Shown: positions 30,340 to 40,156, counted from the first letter of the stretch. The stretch is DNA of 51,702 nt from an uncultured Kiritimatiellota bacterium (GCA_934635225.1 CAKTYZ010000021.1:1-51702); one strand, 5' to 3'. Numbers and translations: made by a program. The notes: generated by a model not told the origin, from the sequence alone.

Positions 30340-31617
30340 TCAGATGTTGATGCGAAGCGTCGTCTCACGCGCCGGACCGACCGAAAGAACGCCCAACCTC
30401 CCGCCAACGAGATCAAGAATACGATTGACGTAAGCTTTCGCGTTCTCCGGCAACGCCGCGTAGTCCGTAATCTTCGAAGTCTCGCACTGCCAGCCAGGCA
30501 TCTCCTCGTAAACAGGCGTGCAATGAGCCAAGGCTTCAAGGTCTGCCGGGAAGGTCGTGTAGACGAACCCGTCCGTGCGCCGATAGCCCGTGCAGATCTT
30601 AACGACTGGGAACGCATCAAGAACGTCAAGTTTTGTCATCGCCCAAAAGTCAATGCCGTTGACACGCTGCGCGTAACGCGCGACAACCGCGTCAAACCAG
30701 CCGCACCGGCGGGGACGACCCGTCGTCGCGCCGAACTCACCGCCACGCTGACGAAGCATCTCACCGTCTGCGTCAGACAGTTCCGTCGGGAACGGCCCTT
30801 CGCCGACACGCGTCGTGTAGAGTTTCAGGACGCCGATTACGCGGTCAATCGCGCGCGGCGAAATGCCCGCCCCCGTGCAAGCTCCGCCCGCTGTCGGGTT
30901 GGATGACGTCACGAAAGGATAAGTTCCGAAGTCAATGTCCAGCATCGTCGCCTGTGCACCTTCGAAAAGAAGGGATTTCTTTTTTTCCAGATTCTCGTGC
31001 AGATACTGGATCGTGTCCGTCACATACGGCATCAGCGCCGTCACCATCGGCGTATAGAGCCGCACCATCTCCTCTGCATCCAGCAACTGAGCACCCAAAG
31101 CGGCCAGTTTGCGGTTCGCTTCGGCAACCTGTTGACGAACGAGGTCCAAAAAGTCTGGCCGGAGAATGTCGCCAACGCGCATGCCGAATCGACCGACCTT
31201 GGCAGCGTAGGCGGGGCCGATGCCACGCCCCGTCGTGCCGATTTTCTCGCCTTCGGGACGTGCGGTCTCCTCGGCCTTGTCAAGCGCACGATGCCACAGC
31301 ATAACCATATGTGCGCGCTCAGAGATATGAAAACGCCCCTTGAGCACAAACCCCCAGCTCTCGACCTGCTCAAGTTCGCGCATGAGGTCAAACGGATCCA
31401 TCACGACGCCATTGCCGATCACACAATGCTTGCCTTCGTGGAGAATGCCGCTCGGCACAAGGTGAAGGACATACTTCTTGTCGCCGACAACAACCGTATG
31501 CCCCGCGTTGGAACCGCCCTGGAAGCGGACCACGACATCCGACTCCTCCGTGAGGAAATCGATAACCTTGCCCTTGCCTTCATCGCCCCATTGGGCGCCA
31601 ACGAGTACTGTATTCAT
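30340..31617 (-). CDS. purA: Adenylosuccinate synthetase
   Basis: A 425-residue GTPase-type enzyme joining IMP and aspartate to adenylosuccinate on the route to AMP. N-terminal GAQWGDEGKGKVIDFL, the switch-like GIGPAYAAKVGRFGMRVGD, FEGAQATMLDIDFGTYPFVT and C-terminal ARETTLRINI are diagnostic. A TGATATAAT promoter ends 11 nt before the ATG with no Shine-Dalgarno visible, suggesting a leaderless or very short leader. It is divergent from the small membrane protein gene at 31695. Confidence 0.98.
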   Translation of the reverse strand: MNTVLVGAQWGDEGKGKVIDFLTEESDVVVRFQGGSNAGHTVVVGDKKYVLHLVPSGILHEGKHCVIGNGVVMDPFDLMRELEQVESWGFVLKGRFHISERAHMVMLWHRALDKAEETARPEGEKIGTTGRGIGPAYAAKVGRFGMRVGDILRPDFLDLVRQQVAEANRKLAALGAQLLDAEEMVRLYTPMVTALMPYVTDTIQYLHENLEKKKSLLFEGAQATMLDIDFGTYPFVTSSNPTAGGACTGAGISPRAIDRVIGVLKLYTTRVGEGPFPTELSDADGEMLRQRGGEFGATTGRPRRCGWFDAVVARYAQRVNGIDFWAMTKLDVLDAFPVVKICTGYRRTDGFVYTTFPADLEALAHCTPVYEEMPGWQCETSKITDYAALPENAKAYVNRILDLVGGRLGVLSVGPARETTLRINI

Positions 31618-31628
31618 AACGGTCTTGT

Positions 31629-31637
31629 ATTATATCA
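31629..31637 (-). promoter_or_regulatory. purA promoter, extended -10
   Basis: Minus strand TTGATATAAT, hexamer at 31629-31634, 11 nt before the purA ATG. The spacing leaves a leader of about 5 nt. Confidence 0.55.
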
Positions 31638-31675
31638 AATATTTGGACCGCCTATCGAACAGACATCCGAAATTT

Positions 31676-31684
31676 TGGTATACT
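31676..31684 (+). promoter_or_regulatory. Promoter for the 87-aa membrane protein
   Basis: TTGGTATACT, hexamer at 31679-31684, 10 nt before ATG 31695. Divergent from the purA promoter within 45 nt. Again the spacing would give a near-leaderless mRNA. Confidence 0.5.
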
Positions 31685-31694
31685 TTCTTCCGAT

Positions 31695-31958
31695 ATGAAG
31701 AAAATGGCAAAACACGCAATCATTATCCTTTTCATTCTCGCGCTGACGTTCGTCACGCTCTGGCTTCGCCTGCCCGATGGTCGCGATTGCCGCCAGGTTG
31801 AACGTACTGTCCGCGACGAAACGACCGCGCTCCGCGCCCACATTGACGGACACTTCAAGCGACTCGACGGGCGGCTCGACCGGCTCGAATCCAAGCTTGA
31901 CCGCCTGATTGAGAAGGCAACGCCAAAGCTTCCGGATGGGATGAGGTTTGCCGAATAG
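31695..31958 (+). CDS. Small membrane-anchored coiled-coil protein
   Basis: An 87-residue protein: short basic start, one transmembrane segment (AIIILFILALTFVTLWL), then a charged heptad-like helix (FKRLDGRLDRLESKLDRLIE) predicted to form a short coiled coil, and a Pro-containing tail. No family recognised. It is the only plus-strand gene between 1 and 41.7 kb, divergent from purA. An internal ATG at 31704 is an alternative start. The promoter at 31676-31684 and clear domain layout make it a believable gene. Confidence 0.68.
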   Translation: MKKMAKHAIIILFILALTFVTLWLRLPDGRDCRQVERTVRDETTALRAHIDGHFKRLDGRLDRLESKLDRLIEKATPKLPDGMRFAE

Positions 31959-31974
31959 CCCCTAAAAGCAGAAA

Positions 31975-32002
31975 CAAGAAAAGCCCACGGGAATCGTAGG
32001 CT
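31975..32002 (-). terminator. Intrinsic terminator after tRNA-Leu
   Basis: On the minus strand an 8-bp stem, AGCCTACG with CGTGGGCT (one G-T pair) and a short loop, is followed by TTTTCTTG. It lies 18 nt after the tRNA CCA end and also sits between this tRNA and the convergent 87-aa gene. Confidence 0.75.
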
Positions 32003-32019
32003 TCTTCTACCATCAAGGC

Positions 32020-32104
32020 TGGTGCTCGGGGCGGGACTCGAACCCGCAAGGATCTCTCCACATGCACCTCAAGCATGCGTGTCTGCCAATTTCACCACCC
32101 GAGC
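32020..32104 (-). tRNA. tRNA-Leu (GAG anticodon)
   Basis: An 85-nt tRNA with a class II long variable arm and encoded CCA. The acceptor strands GCTCGGG and CCCGAGC pair fully; the anticodon stem is CATGC/GCATG around the loop TTGAGGT, giving anticodon GAG, which reads CUC/CUU leucine codons. The T arm contains GGTTCGAGTCC. A -10 element lies upstream and a terminator downstream. Confidence 0.96.
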
Positions 32105-32124
32105 AGAACTTGAAAACGGTGTAT

Positions 32125-32133
32125 AGTATATCA
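32125..32133 (-). promoter_or_regulatory. tRNA-Leu promoter -10
   Basis: Minus strand TGATATACT, hexamer at 32125-32130, 20 nt before the tRNA 5' end; suitable for a short processed leader. Confidence 0.5.
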
Positions 32134-32174
32134 TATTTGGCCCTTGGCACACAAGGGGGTATTTTACCAAGTGG

Positions 32175-34994
32175 TCATTTGCCGCCGTCCGTTGACTTCC
32201 GAGAGCGAGGATTGCGAAGGTAGTAGAAATAGCCGTCCATCGCCCCGACAACGAGATCAGGCACGCCGTCACCGTTGAAATCGACGGCACAAGGCTGTGG
32301 ATCGTGCGTGCCGATGTCGAGATCGCCTAACATCCCCATCCGACGGAAACGCCATAAACGGTCGACGCCAACGCCCGACGCGCCGACCTGCTTCCACCAC
32401 GCGGCGTTCGCCCCGTCATTAACGATGAGGTCCGTTTTCCCATCGCCGTCCCAATCGCAGAAACAAAACTTGCGACGCCCGGCAAGGCCAACACGCCCGC
32501 CCCAACGCTTTGCCGGTCCGCCCAGCCAATCGTAGGCCAAGAGAAACGGTGCGCCGTCCTCACGACGGAACGCCTTGCGCGGCGGTTTCAGGGAAAGTGA
32601 GCCGTCCGCCCGCCGAGTGCGTGCAAAGAACGCGAGATCGCCATCGACGTCCATCATCACAAGATCCATAAGCCCATCGCCGTCAAGATCGATCATCACG
32701 GGTGTCGTACGCCAATGCGTGACAAGGGCCTTTGGATTCGAGGTCCGCGCCGGCTTGTACCAGTTCCAGGGAATGTCTGGCTGCGCACCGTCCCATTCAA
32801 CTTCGACATCACGCGGAAAGTCAAGCCGTGGCTTCGCTCGTGTACCGATATTCTTGAACCAGACGACTTTTCCCCAAACCGAGTTCACCATCAGGTCCAG
32901 AAGGCCGTCGCCGTCCCAATCGACTGCCGAAAGGCAGGTATAGCCGTACATCGCCTCAATCGGTCCCTGAACGGAGCCATTCGGCCCAGCGAGAATGCGC
33001 ACGGGTCGACCGTCGGGCGTCTTCAGTTTCACGGGCGGCGCCCACTTCGGGCGCTCAACGCCAGGACCAGACAGGTTTTCATAGAAGTCAATCGTTCCCG
33101 CCGTGTTTCCCGAAAGAAGGTCGATGTCTCCGTCACCGTCCCAGTCTATCGCACAGGGCGTCGCGAGCGCACTCGCGCAAAGATCGTCCGCTCGCTGACG
33201 GAAGAAACGCGGACTCTCAAAGACAGGCACTCCCTTTTCAAGACGCCCCGTATTGCGATACCAGTAGACGCGCCCCTCCTCGTCACAGCGCACAATGTCC
33301 ATTTGACCGTCGCCATCCCAGTCAACCGCCTCAACCGACGGCATACACTGATAACCGGACAGACGTACACCAGATTCCTCGCGAAGGAAGCGACCCGCAG
33401 TGTAAACCGGTCGCGTGCGCGTTCCAATGTTCTCGAAATAGAAGAAGGCGTCATTGAAATCGCACATGATGACATCAAGGTCCCCATCGCCGTCCCAATC
33501 ATGGACCAGTGCCGGGTTCCACCCGGTGACGGTCATGGGAGAACCGTCTTCAAGGCGAACGAGCTGCGGTTCGCCATAGCACACATCCGACCCCGTGCCG
33601 CCGAGATTGCGACACCAGAAGAGATACCCACGCATTTGCGGCTCTGTCCAAACACCACGCGCATCGTAGCCAGAGGCATCGTGAATTCCAATTGGACGCA
33701 CTGAGGCTGAGATAACGAGGTCCTGGCGCCCGTCTCCATCGAAATCAACGAACTGCCGCACCTCGTAGCTTTGGTTCGTTGACAAGACATTGGCTATGAC
33801 CGAGCCGTCCGCAAAACGACAGACACCCGTTGTCGGCATTGCCGAACGAGCTACACGGCGCGGTGCCTCAAAAATGGGATCCGAATCTTTCCGCCCCTTC
33901 GGTGTCGGATTGCGAAAAAACCAGCAACCTTCCCAGACCTGTCCTTCCCAACCGCAGTAGACGAGGATGTCGAGTTGCCCGTCTAGATCATAGTCGGCGA
34001 CATGGACAGTTCCCGCGAAACCGGCCTTGAGCCCCGTCACGGCAGTCGGATTGTTGAACTTGAGACGCGAGAAGTCGTCATCCGTCTGCGGACGGACAGG
34101 CGTGCGCAGGCTGAACGGATTCTTGCGATGGCGGAACGCCTCTCGCCGAGCCGCCGCGCCATCGCGGCCAAGGATAGCGAGGGCACAGACTTGCCGTGCC
34201 CCCACGCCGACGCGACGAGAACTTCCTTTCTCCGGGTCGATCTGCAGAATCTCGCCGCGCGTCCAATCTCCGACATAGACCATCGTCTCGTCCGCACACA
34301 CGGCGATCGCGTTCTCGACCGCGCGGATTGGCGGCAACATTCGTGCGGAAAAGAGATCGATGACCTCAACGCATGTGCCAGGAACGACAAGCCGCTCGCC
34401 CGCCCCACCGCCAAACGCGAATGTGCCGAGACCATAAGGAGCGGCAAGGCTTCCCCTGTGTCTCCCCGTTTCTCCCGAAACATCGTAAGCGCGAATTTCC
34501 CGAGACTGTCGGCAACCGACATAAAGGAGACCATCTGGGCCAAAGGCAAGTCCTCGCGGACCGCGCAAACCATCGAGACCGTACACGCCACCCGTGCCGT
34601 CCGACGTGCGATAACGGTAGACGCGGTTCTCGACCGGCTGGGAGACGTAAATCCAACCGCCATCAGGCGAGAGGCAAAGCATGTCGGGGCGTGTGCCTAG
34701 CGTCACGAGCGTACCACGGAAACTTCCGTCCGACCCAAACATCACAAGCCGACCACCCCCGCCCGCGTCCCCGGCATAGACGAGACCGCCGGGCGAGACG
34801 GCAAGCCCTGTCGGCTGAAAGCCAGCCAAGTGCGTCGCGTCAGCGAAGACACCAAGACGCTCAAGGCCGTCCGCGCCCATGCGCCAACGTTCGATGGCGC
34901 GTCGCTCGCAGGAAACAAGCAAGTCCGCCGCAGCACGGGCAGATGCCCCGCTGCCGGCGAGAACGAGAAGAAACAGACAGGCCATGCGCTTCAT
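32175..34994 (-). CDS. Secreted NHL-propeller / FG-GAP (VCBS) repeat protein
   Basis: A 939-residue protein with a signal peptide (LFLLVLAGSGASARAAADLL). Residues ~25-290 form an NHL/SMP-type propeller (GLAVSPGGLVYAGD, MLCLSPDGGWIYVSQ, GLAFGPDGLLYVGC). From ~335 on there are at least eight FG-GAP/VCBS blades with calcium-binding-like loops (ADYDLDGQLDILVYCG, VDFDGDGRQDLVISA, HDWDGDGDLDVIMCDF, VDWDGDGLLDLMVNS). Such proteins are extracellular and bind surfaces or carbohydrate. It follows a second secreted propeller gene by 12 nt, in a putative glycan-use operon. Ligand unknown. Confidence 0.85.
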   Translation of the reverse strand: MKRMACLFLLVLAGSGASARAAADLLVSCERRAIERWRMGADGLERLGVFADATHLAGFQPTGLAVSPGGLVYAGDAGGGGRLVMFGSDGSFRGTLVTLGTRPDMLCLSPDGGWIYVSQPVENRVYRYRTSDGTGGVYGLDGLRGPRGLAFGPDGLLYVGCRQSREIRAYDVSGETGRHRGSLAAPYGLGTFAFGGGAGERLVVPGTCVEVIDLFSARMLPPIRAVENAIAVCADETMVYVGDWTRGEILQIDPEKGSSRRVGVGARQVCALAILGRDGAAARREAFRHRKNPFSLRTPVRPQTDDDFSRLKFNNPTAVTGLKAGFAGTVHVADYDLDGQLDILVYCGWEGQVWEGCWFFRNPTPKGRKDSDPIFEAPRRVARSAMPTTGVCRFADGSVIANVLSTNQSYEVRQFVDFDGDGRQDLVISASVRPIGIHDASGYDARGVWTEPQMRGYLFWCRNLGGTGSDVCYGEPQLVRLEDGSPMTVTGWNPALVHDWDGDGDLDVIMCDFNDAFFYFENIGTRTRPVYTAGRFLREESGVRLSGYQCMPSVEAVDWDGDGQMDIVRCDEEGRVYWYRNTGRLEKGVPVFESPRFFRQRADDLCASALATPCAIDWDGDGDIDLLSGNTAGTIDFYENLSGPGVERPKWAPPVKLKTPDGRPVRILAGPNGSVQGPIEAMYGYTCLSAVDWDGDGLLDLMVNSVWGKVVWFKNIGTRAKPRLDFPRDVEVEWDGAQPDIPWNWYKPARTSNPKALVTHWRTTPVMIDLDGDGLMDLVMMDVDGDLAFFARTRRADGSLSLKPPRKAFRREDGAPFLLAYDWLGGPAKRWGGRVGLAGRRKFCFCDWDGDGKTDLIVNDGANAAWWKQVGASGVGVDRLWRFRRMGMLGDLDIGTHDPQPCAVDFNGDGVPDLVVGAMDGYFYYLRNPRSRKSTDGGK

Positions 34995-35006
34995 TTCCGG
35001 CTCTCC

Positions 35007-37868
35007 TCAGCGCAAGATGAAGATGCCGCCGCATCTGTCCGCAAGGTCGAGAAATGCGCCGCGCGCAGGGAAGTCGAAGCCCGCGCATTCGACGCGTGGC
35101 GTCTGGTAAGGCTCATCAGGATCAAGCGACCAGATGTGCCCTGCGCCCGAATCGACGACCCACAGCCGTCCGTTGTGGAGGGCAAGCGCATACGCCGCGC
35201 CGTCCAAGTCCTTGAGCGGCGCGGCAAGGTCGAACGACGACTTGTCGGAAAGATTGACCTTCACGATCCGCCCGTGACGCGTGCCAACAAAGAGATTTGC
35301 CTCGTCTGCGTCCAGCATGACGGAGATTGCCCCCGCAAATGTGCCAACTTTTTCATAAGACGAACCATCCGCCACATAATGCCGCACTTCACCATTTGAC
35401 CGCAAGGCAACGAAGAACGAGCCGTCGGACATCGCGCAGATGCCGCGCGGCGTCTTCAGCGTTTCGTCTTTCGCCGCCGAAACGAGCGTCGTCCATACGC
35501 CCGAGGAAGGATTGAAACGACGGACGCTGTTAACCGATGTCGCACTCGAATCTGTGACGAGCAACGTGTGTCCGTCACTTGCCGGACAAATCGCGTCACA
35601 CTGTCCCATGTCATCGGGCTTGGGCCAAAATCCGCGCACGCGCCCTTTGAAGCTGAAGGCAAAGACGCCTTGTCTCTCAGATGTCACATAAAGACGCGCC
35701 GCAAGAGCGGCAAGACCCGAAAGAGAGGACAAATGCCGACCGAAATAGACGCCGTTCGTGACAAGTGGCGCATGCGTCCAAGCCCCCGACAGAGGGTCTT
35801 GTCGACACGACTTGACGATTCCCGCATTAAACTCGCAAATAGCAAAGACCTGAGACGTCTCGAATGCGCCCGGCCATGTCGCACGGAAATCGACAACACG
35901 CAGACAGAAAAAGTTCCCTGAAGTGCCGATTGCGGTCTGCCCTGTCACATCCGCGCCAACGGCCGAATAGGAAACGACGAGATCGTCGTCGTCCACGACA
36001 AGGAGTGGATTCGAGAAGGCGACCGTTTCGGGCGACCCTTCCGCACGAAGAACGCGACAGAGACGCCAGGTGGCGAGATCGGATGACGCGTAGAGCGCAA
36101 GGACATTGCGGATCTCACCCTGATCACGTGCAACGAGATCGAGCGCGTTCGTGGCCGGAATCGTCACGGCCCAGTAGAGTTCGCTCACGGCGTCATAGAC
36201 GACATCGAACGCCTTGGACGCACCCGGTAACGCCATGCGGCCCGTGGCGACCGGCGCCCACTTCGGGCTGAACTGTCCAAGGGCATTCTGGCTTTCCGCC
36301 GTCAGCGCATATTCAGGACCGACGCGCGTCGCAACCGATGTGCGCGCCTGTACCGTCGGAACAAGTTCACGGTGGTTGCCGTCGCGGTCCCGAAAAACAA
36401 GAGGCGGCAGGACATCACACCACGGCCGGCGCGCAAAGGCGGGATTGGATGACCAATCATTCGTCGTCACATTCGCCGTGAAAACGGCATCTGGAAAAGC
36501 GGAAGACGTGCGATCAGTGACAAATGAGAACACGGCCATTGTGTTGGCTCGTGCTGTCGCGAGGCCAAGCCCAGCGCGCACCCCGGCAAAGCCCCAGGAT
36601 GAAGCGACCATCCGCCCATTCGCCGGCGTGAAGACATGACCGGTCTTGTTCGTCACCACAAACGACGGGATCAGGGTTCCATCCGCCGTGAATTCGGCAA
36701 CGGCAAACGTCTGCTGTTCATCTGCCGCGCGACAGGGTTCGACCAGCAACATCAGACCGTCTTCTGGCCTCTCGACAAATGTCGGATTCGCCGCTTCTAC
36801 CGTCGCGACTTCCGTCCAGTGCGCACCTCCATCTTGAGAACGCCAGACTGTCGCGCGCGCGGCGTCGCCAACGGCCGACTGCGCATTGTCGGCGGCAAAG
36901 AAAAGCGTGTTCCTCGCCGAGGCGAGCGACGTATGCGCCAGCAAGGGAGAAACTGACGAGTCATCGTGCGAATCGAGATAAACGTCTTGAACATCTCCAA
37001 GACCATGGGCCACAGTCTCAATCGCGTAGGCGTTCGATAGATTGCAGGTAAAGAGAATCGACTGCGGGTCCCAAATCGTCCAGTTTCCGCTCACAAGCTG
37101 TGCGCCGACCTTCTCAATCGCAAGCCCGTTGCCAGGCATCTCAACCGTTTCGACGACAGCATCCGTCCCAAGGTTATGGACCTGCATCTTCCCGTTGTAT
37201 CGACCGTAAAGTTTTCCGTTCGCCTCATCAACATAAATGCCGCCAACCTGATCGGAGAAGGAGTACGACACGGGCGAAGACGCCGAACCGTCTGGATTGA
37301 ACACGAAAACCCTCTTGTTTCCGCGCGCGGCAACATAGAGCCGTCCGTCAGAGGTGACATGAAGGTCTCGCGGCTGGCTAAGCCCTGTCACAAACGTCGA
37401 GATTTCGCCCGTTGCCACGCGAACGCGGAAGACAACGCCAAGCGTGAAATCTCCGACATAAAGCCAGTCGCCGTCTGGCGAAGCGGCCATGCCATCCGCC
37501 TTCCCCAACTTGCCGTTAAGGACGTTCGCTCCGCGATGGACGAGTTTGCCAAGAAAGTTTCCCATGAGATCAAACTTTGCGACAGAGAAATAGCCAAGAT
37601 TCGAATCGGCATACGAATCCAGCACATAAAAGACACGCCCCACGCGGACGATCTTGATCGGGCGCGTCAAGACGTCATTCGCGCCGTCTTTTACGATAAA
37701 GTCATTGTCCGCAAGCGCAAGGCCTCCCTGCGCATCCACGGTAAAGCGACGTATGCGGTCACCTGCGGAGACGACATAAAGGCTGGAGTCTGCGAAGGCT
37801 TCCCCAGCCACGAGAATGCAGACAAGCGAAACCACCTGTCGCGCGAAAGTCTGAATGGTACTTTTCAT
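35007..37868 (-). CDS. Large secreted beta-propeller protein, with NHL and sialidase-like blades
   Basis: A 953-residue protein with a signal peptide (residues 1-26, ending AGEAFADSSL). N- and C-terminal parts each contain NHL-like blades (MAASPDGDWLYVGDFTLG, LHVTSDGRLYVAARGNKRVF; later ICAMSDGSFFVALRSNGE). The central part has an Asp-box typical of sialidase folds (VWRSQDGGAHWTEVATV) and a stretch (YDAVSELYWAVTIPATNALD) like BNR proteins. The order suggests one or two propellers. Catalytic residues of sialidases cannot be identified, so glycan binding rather than hydrolysis is the safer reading. AAAGGAA precedes ATG 37868, 33 nt after the GH28-like gene. Confidence 0.72.
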   Translation of the reverse strand: MKSTIQTFARQVVSLVCILVAGEAFADSSLYVVSAGDRIRRFTVDAQGGLALADNDFIVKDGANDVLTRPIKIVRVGRVFYVLDSYADSNLGYFSVAKFDLMGNFLGKLVHRGANVLNGKLGKADGMAASPDGDWLYVGDFTLGVVFRVRVATGEISTFVTGLSQPRDLHVTSDGRLYVAARGNKRVFVFNPDGSASSPVSYSFSDQVGGIYVDEANGKLYGRYNGKMQVHNLGTDAVVETVEMPGNGLAIEKVGAQLVSGNWTIWDPQSILFTCNLSNAYAIETVAHGLGDVQDVYLDSHDDSSVSPLLAHTSLASARNTLFFAADNAQSAVGDAARATVWRSQDGGAHWTEVATVEAANPTFVERPEDGLMLLVEPCRAADEQQTFAVAEFTADGTLIPSFVVTNKTGHVFTPANGRMVASSWGFAGVRAGLGLATARANTMAVFSFVTDRTSSAFPDAVFTANVTTNDWSSNPAFARRPWCDVLPPLVFRDRDGNHRELVPTVQARTSVATRVGPEYALTAESQNALGQFSPKWAPVATGRMALPGASKAFDVVYDAVSELYWAVTIPATNALDLVARDQGEIRNVLALYASSDLATWRLCRVLRAEGSPETVAFSNPLLVVDDDDLVVSYSAVGADVTGQTAIGTSGNFFCLRVVDFRATWPGAFETSQVFAICEFNAGIVKSCRQDPLSGAWTHAPLVTNGVYFGRHLSSLSGLAALAARLYVTSERQGVFAFSFKGRVRGFWPKPDDMGQCDAICPASDGHTLLVTDSSATSVNSVRRFNPSSGVWTTLVSAAKDETLKTPRGICAMSDGSFFVALRSNGEVRHYVADGSSYEKVGTFAGAISVMLDADEANLFVGTRHGRIVKVNLSDKSSFDLAAPLKDLDGAAYALALHNGRLWVVDSGAGHIWSLDPDEPYQTPRVECAGFDFPARGAFLDLADRCGGIFILR

Positions 37869-37901
37869 GATTGCCGTTCCTTTCTTTATCTTGAGTACAC
37901 T

Positions 37902-39338
37902 CTATTTGAATACGACATTCCGGACAAAGGGTCCAAGGGTCACATCGGGCGAATGCCGCGAAAGGCGACGGTTGCCTACCGTGACGTTCTCAAAGGCGAT
38001 CCGCGCAACGTCACGCGCGTCCGAATCACCTCGCAGAAGGACATAAGCCGGGCCATCGCCCGTAACCACGACGTTGCGCAGACAGACTTTTCTCAACCGC
38101 CCTGCCGTCTCATAAGGTCGTCCGAGACACCCCCAGGCGTGACTGTAGGCAGAGAAGAGCGCAAACGGCCCTTCATGGCGAATGCGGACATCGTCAAAGA
38201 GGACATCCGAGATTTCCACATCGTTCGCCGGCTGGAGATAGAAGACGCAGTTGGCCCAATCATGCACGATGTCGCGCTGGTTCGCCGCGACATGGAGGAC
38301 GTCTATCCGCCGTGCGACAATCCGACGAAGCCGTGAGGCGTTGCACTCAAACCCAACTCGAAAGACATTGGCCGCATCCGTCCACGCGACGCAATCCTCA
38401 AGGCGCACATTCTCAAGAGCCGTCGGCATCTTCCCGAACGGCAGATTCCCCTTGAGGGCGAAGACATCGTCCGCGCAACGGAAGAATGAGTCTCGCACGA
38501 CAACACGGCGCGAGTTGCAGATGTCAAGCGCATCATCGTTGATCATCCGCGAACCGCAGACCTTGACATTTGAAACGGAAACATCCTCGCAGTCAAGGAA
38601 GACGAGAACCCAGTTGAACGGATTTCGGATAGTTATGCCTTCAACGCGGACGCCCCGACAACCTGTGAAGTCGAGCATCCAACGCGTCGGGCCCTGAAAG
38701 CGCGGAAACGGAGCGCCATCAAGAATGCCGCGTCCGCGCACGGTCACATTCGTCCCGCGCACCTCAATCCCACCCATGACAACCGCACCAGACGCCAAAT
38801 AAAGCGTCTCGTTCGAGCCAAGCCGAATCCTTCCGGGGAAATGGTAGCCCGGCCCGAACCAGACGACACCCGCATCACCCGGTTTCGGCACGTCGCATTC
38901 TGGAGGATTGGCGAAGACAGCCAACGGACGCCTCCGTCCATCCCATTCAAGCGTCAAGCGCATCGGTCGTGGCACGGCAAAGGTCACTTCTCCAAACGCA
39001 TTCGTCTCCGGGCGAATCCCATATCGCGTCGGAAGAATCTGCACGGCGGAGGAACAACCTCTTGGAACTTTGACGCGGACACGCACTGGACGATCCGCGA
39101 CGGTAAACGAGCCGAAACAGTAATTTCCGCCCCATGCCGGAACGGACTGGTCAACATCCGCCACATACAGCGGCACGCGTCGCTCATCCGCCCAGACTTC
39201 ACAATCGGTTTCGGTCGCATCGCGTATGGCAGACTCCGTCCATGGGCGTGCGCAATAGGTCTGCCGCCCATCGTCGGCCGGAGGGCCGCCAGCGACGCCA
39301 ACAGCCGCAAGCGCAAGCCAAGGCGCGAGCATCGTCAT
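37902..39338 (-). CDS. GH28-like right-handed beta-helix protein
   Basis: A 478-residue secreted protein: signal peptide (LAPWLALAAVGVAGG), an N-terminal beta domain, then from ~170 the coiled parallel beta-helix of polygalacturonase-type proteins (MGGIEVRGTNVTVRGRGILD, VEGITIRNPFNWVLVFLDC). The family's acid pair is recognisable as SRMINDDALDI and CADDVFALKG (cf. NTDG...DDC-AIKSG), but the GHG and RIK motifs of classical GH28 are not evident. It could be a divergent pectin/glycan hydrolase. ATG 39338 overlaps the aldolase stop as ATGA, with GGGAGGG upstream. Confidence 0.8.
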   Translation of the reverse strand: MTMLAPWLALAAVGVAGGPPADDGRQTYCARPWTESAIRDATETDCEVWADERRVPLYVADVDQSVPAWGGNYCFGSFTVADRPVRVRVKVPRGCSSAVQILPTRYGIRPETNAFGEVTFAVPRPMRLTLEWDGRRRPLAVFANPPECDVPKPGDAGVVWFGPGYHFPGRIRLGSNETLYLASGAVVMGGIEVRGTNVTVRGRGILDGAPFPRFQGPTRWMLDFTGCRGVRVEGITIRNPFNWVLVFLDCEDVSVSNVKVCGSRMINDDALDICNSRRVVVRDSFFRCADDVFALKGNLPFGKMPTALENVRLEDCVAWTDAANVFRVGFECNASRLRRIVARRIDVLHVAANQRDIVHDWANCVFYLQPANDVEISDVLFDDVRIRHEGPFALFSAYSHAWGCLGRPYETAGRLRKVCLRNVVVTGDGPAYVLLRGDSDARDVARIAFENVTVGNRRLSRHSPDVTLGPFVRNVVFK

Positions 39339-40156
39339 GCGTCCCTCCCCTTTCGCCCGGCGCACGAGGCCGTCTGGGATTCGGCCCACCTGTCCTGCGC
39401 ACGGGAAATTGCAGCGCGAAAGCCCGACAGCAAGGCATTCGTGTCATTTTTCACGCCAAGGTAATTAACGCCACGGGCACGCCATGCGGCAAAGCCGTCC
39501 TCCGCGTAAGCGCCGAGCAACAGCCCGTGCGCTCGGACCTTCCTGCAGACCTCATCAATCGCCGCGCGGACGGACAAATCGTCAAAACAGCCTGGACGCC
39601 CCATCGACATCGAGAGATCGTACGGCCCGACAAGAATGGAATCAATGCCGGGAACTGAAAGGATCGCGTCAAGATCCCGCACGGCGTCGATATGCTCAAT
39701 CTGGACGATGACAAGCGGATCATGACGCGAGGCCTCAAGATATTCCGAAACATCCGCTGCGCCATAGTCAAGGCCGCGCCGATAGCCACAGCCACGCGTG
39801 CCTCCATGACAGGGGTAGCGGCACGCCGCGACGACCCGCGCCGCATCCGCCGCGTTCATGACCATCGGCACGATGATGCCCGCCGGCGCAAAGTCGATTA
39901 CGCGTTTGATTTCCGTGTGGTCACAGCAGGGAACACGGTAAAGCGGCGCGACGCCCGTCCCCTTCACGGCCATCAGATGAAGCATCGCCATGTTGCGATC
40001 CAGCTGCCCATGTTCACCGTCTATCCACGTAAAGTCAAAGCCCGCCGCACAGGCGATCTCGGACACGGCCGGATCGGCAAGCGTGACGCAGCATCCAAGC
40101 GCAACCTTCCCGCCGCGCATCTTCTCAAGGAACGGTTCCAGATTGTTGACCTTCAT
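39335..40156 (-). CDS. HpcH/HpaI-family aldolase
   Basis: A 273-residue TIM-barrel pyruvate-type class II aldolase. FDFTWIDGEHGQLDR supplies the Glu-His pair, VPMVMNAADAARVVAACRYP, VIVQIEHIDAVRDLDAIL and ILVGPYDLSMSMG supply the metal-binding Glu and Asp and the Asp-Leu loop. These enzymes split 2-keto-3-deoxy sugar acids (such as 2-dehydro-3-deoxy-glucarate or rhamnonate) into pyruvate and an aldehyde, but the precise substrate is not decidable. It overlaps both neighbours by 4 nt (ATGA), indicating coupled translation with the transporter and GH28-like gene. Confidence 0.9.
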   Translation of the reverse strand: MKVNNLEPFLEKMRGGKVALGCCVTLADPAVSEIACAAGFDFTWIDGEHGQLDRNMAMLHLMAVKGTGVAPLYRVPCCDHTEIKRVIDFAPAGIIVPMVMNAADAARVVAACRYPCHGGTRGCGYRRGLDYGAADVSEYLEASRHDPLVIVQIEHIDAVRDLDAILSVPGIDSILVGPYDLSMSMGRPGCFDDLSVRAAIDEVCRKVRAHGLLLGAYAEDGFAAWRARGVNYLGVKNDTNALLSGFRAAISRAQDRWAESQTASCAGRKGRDA

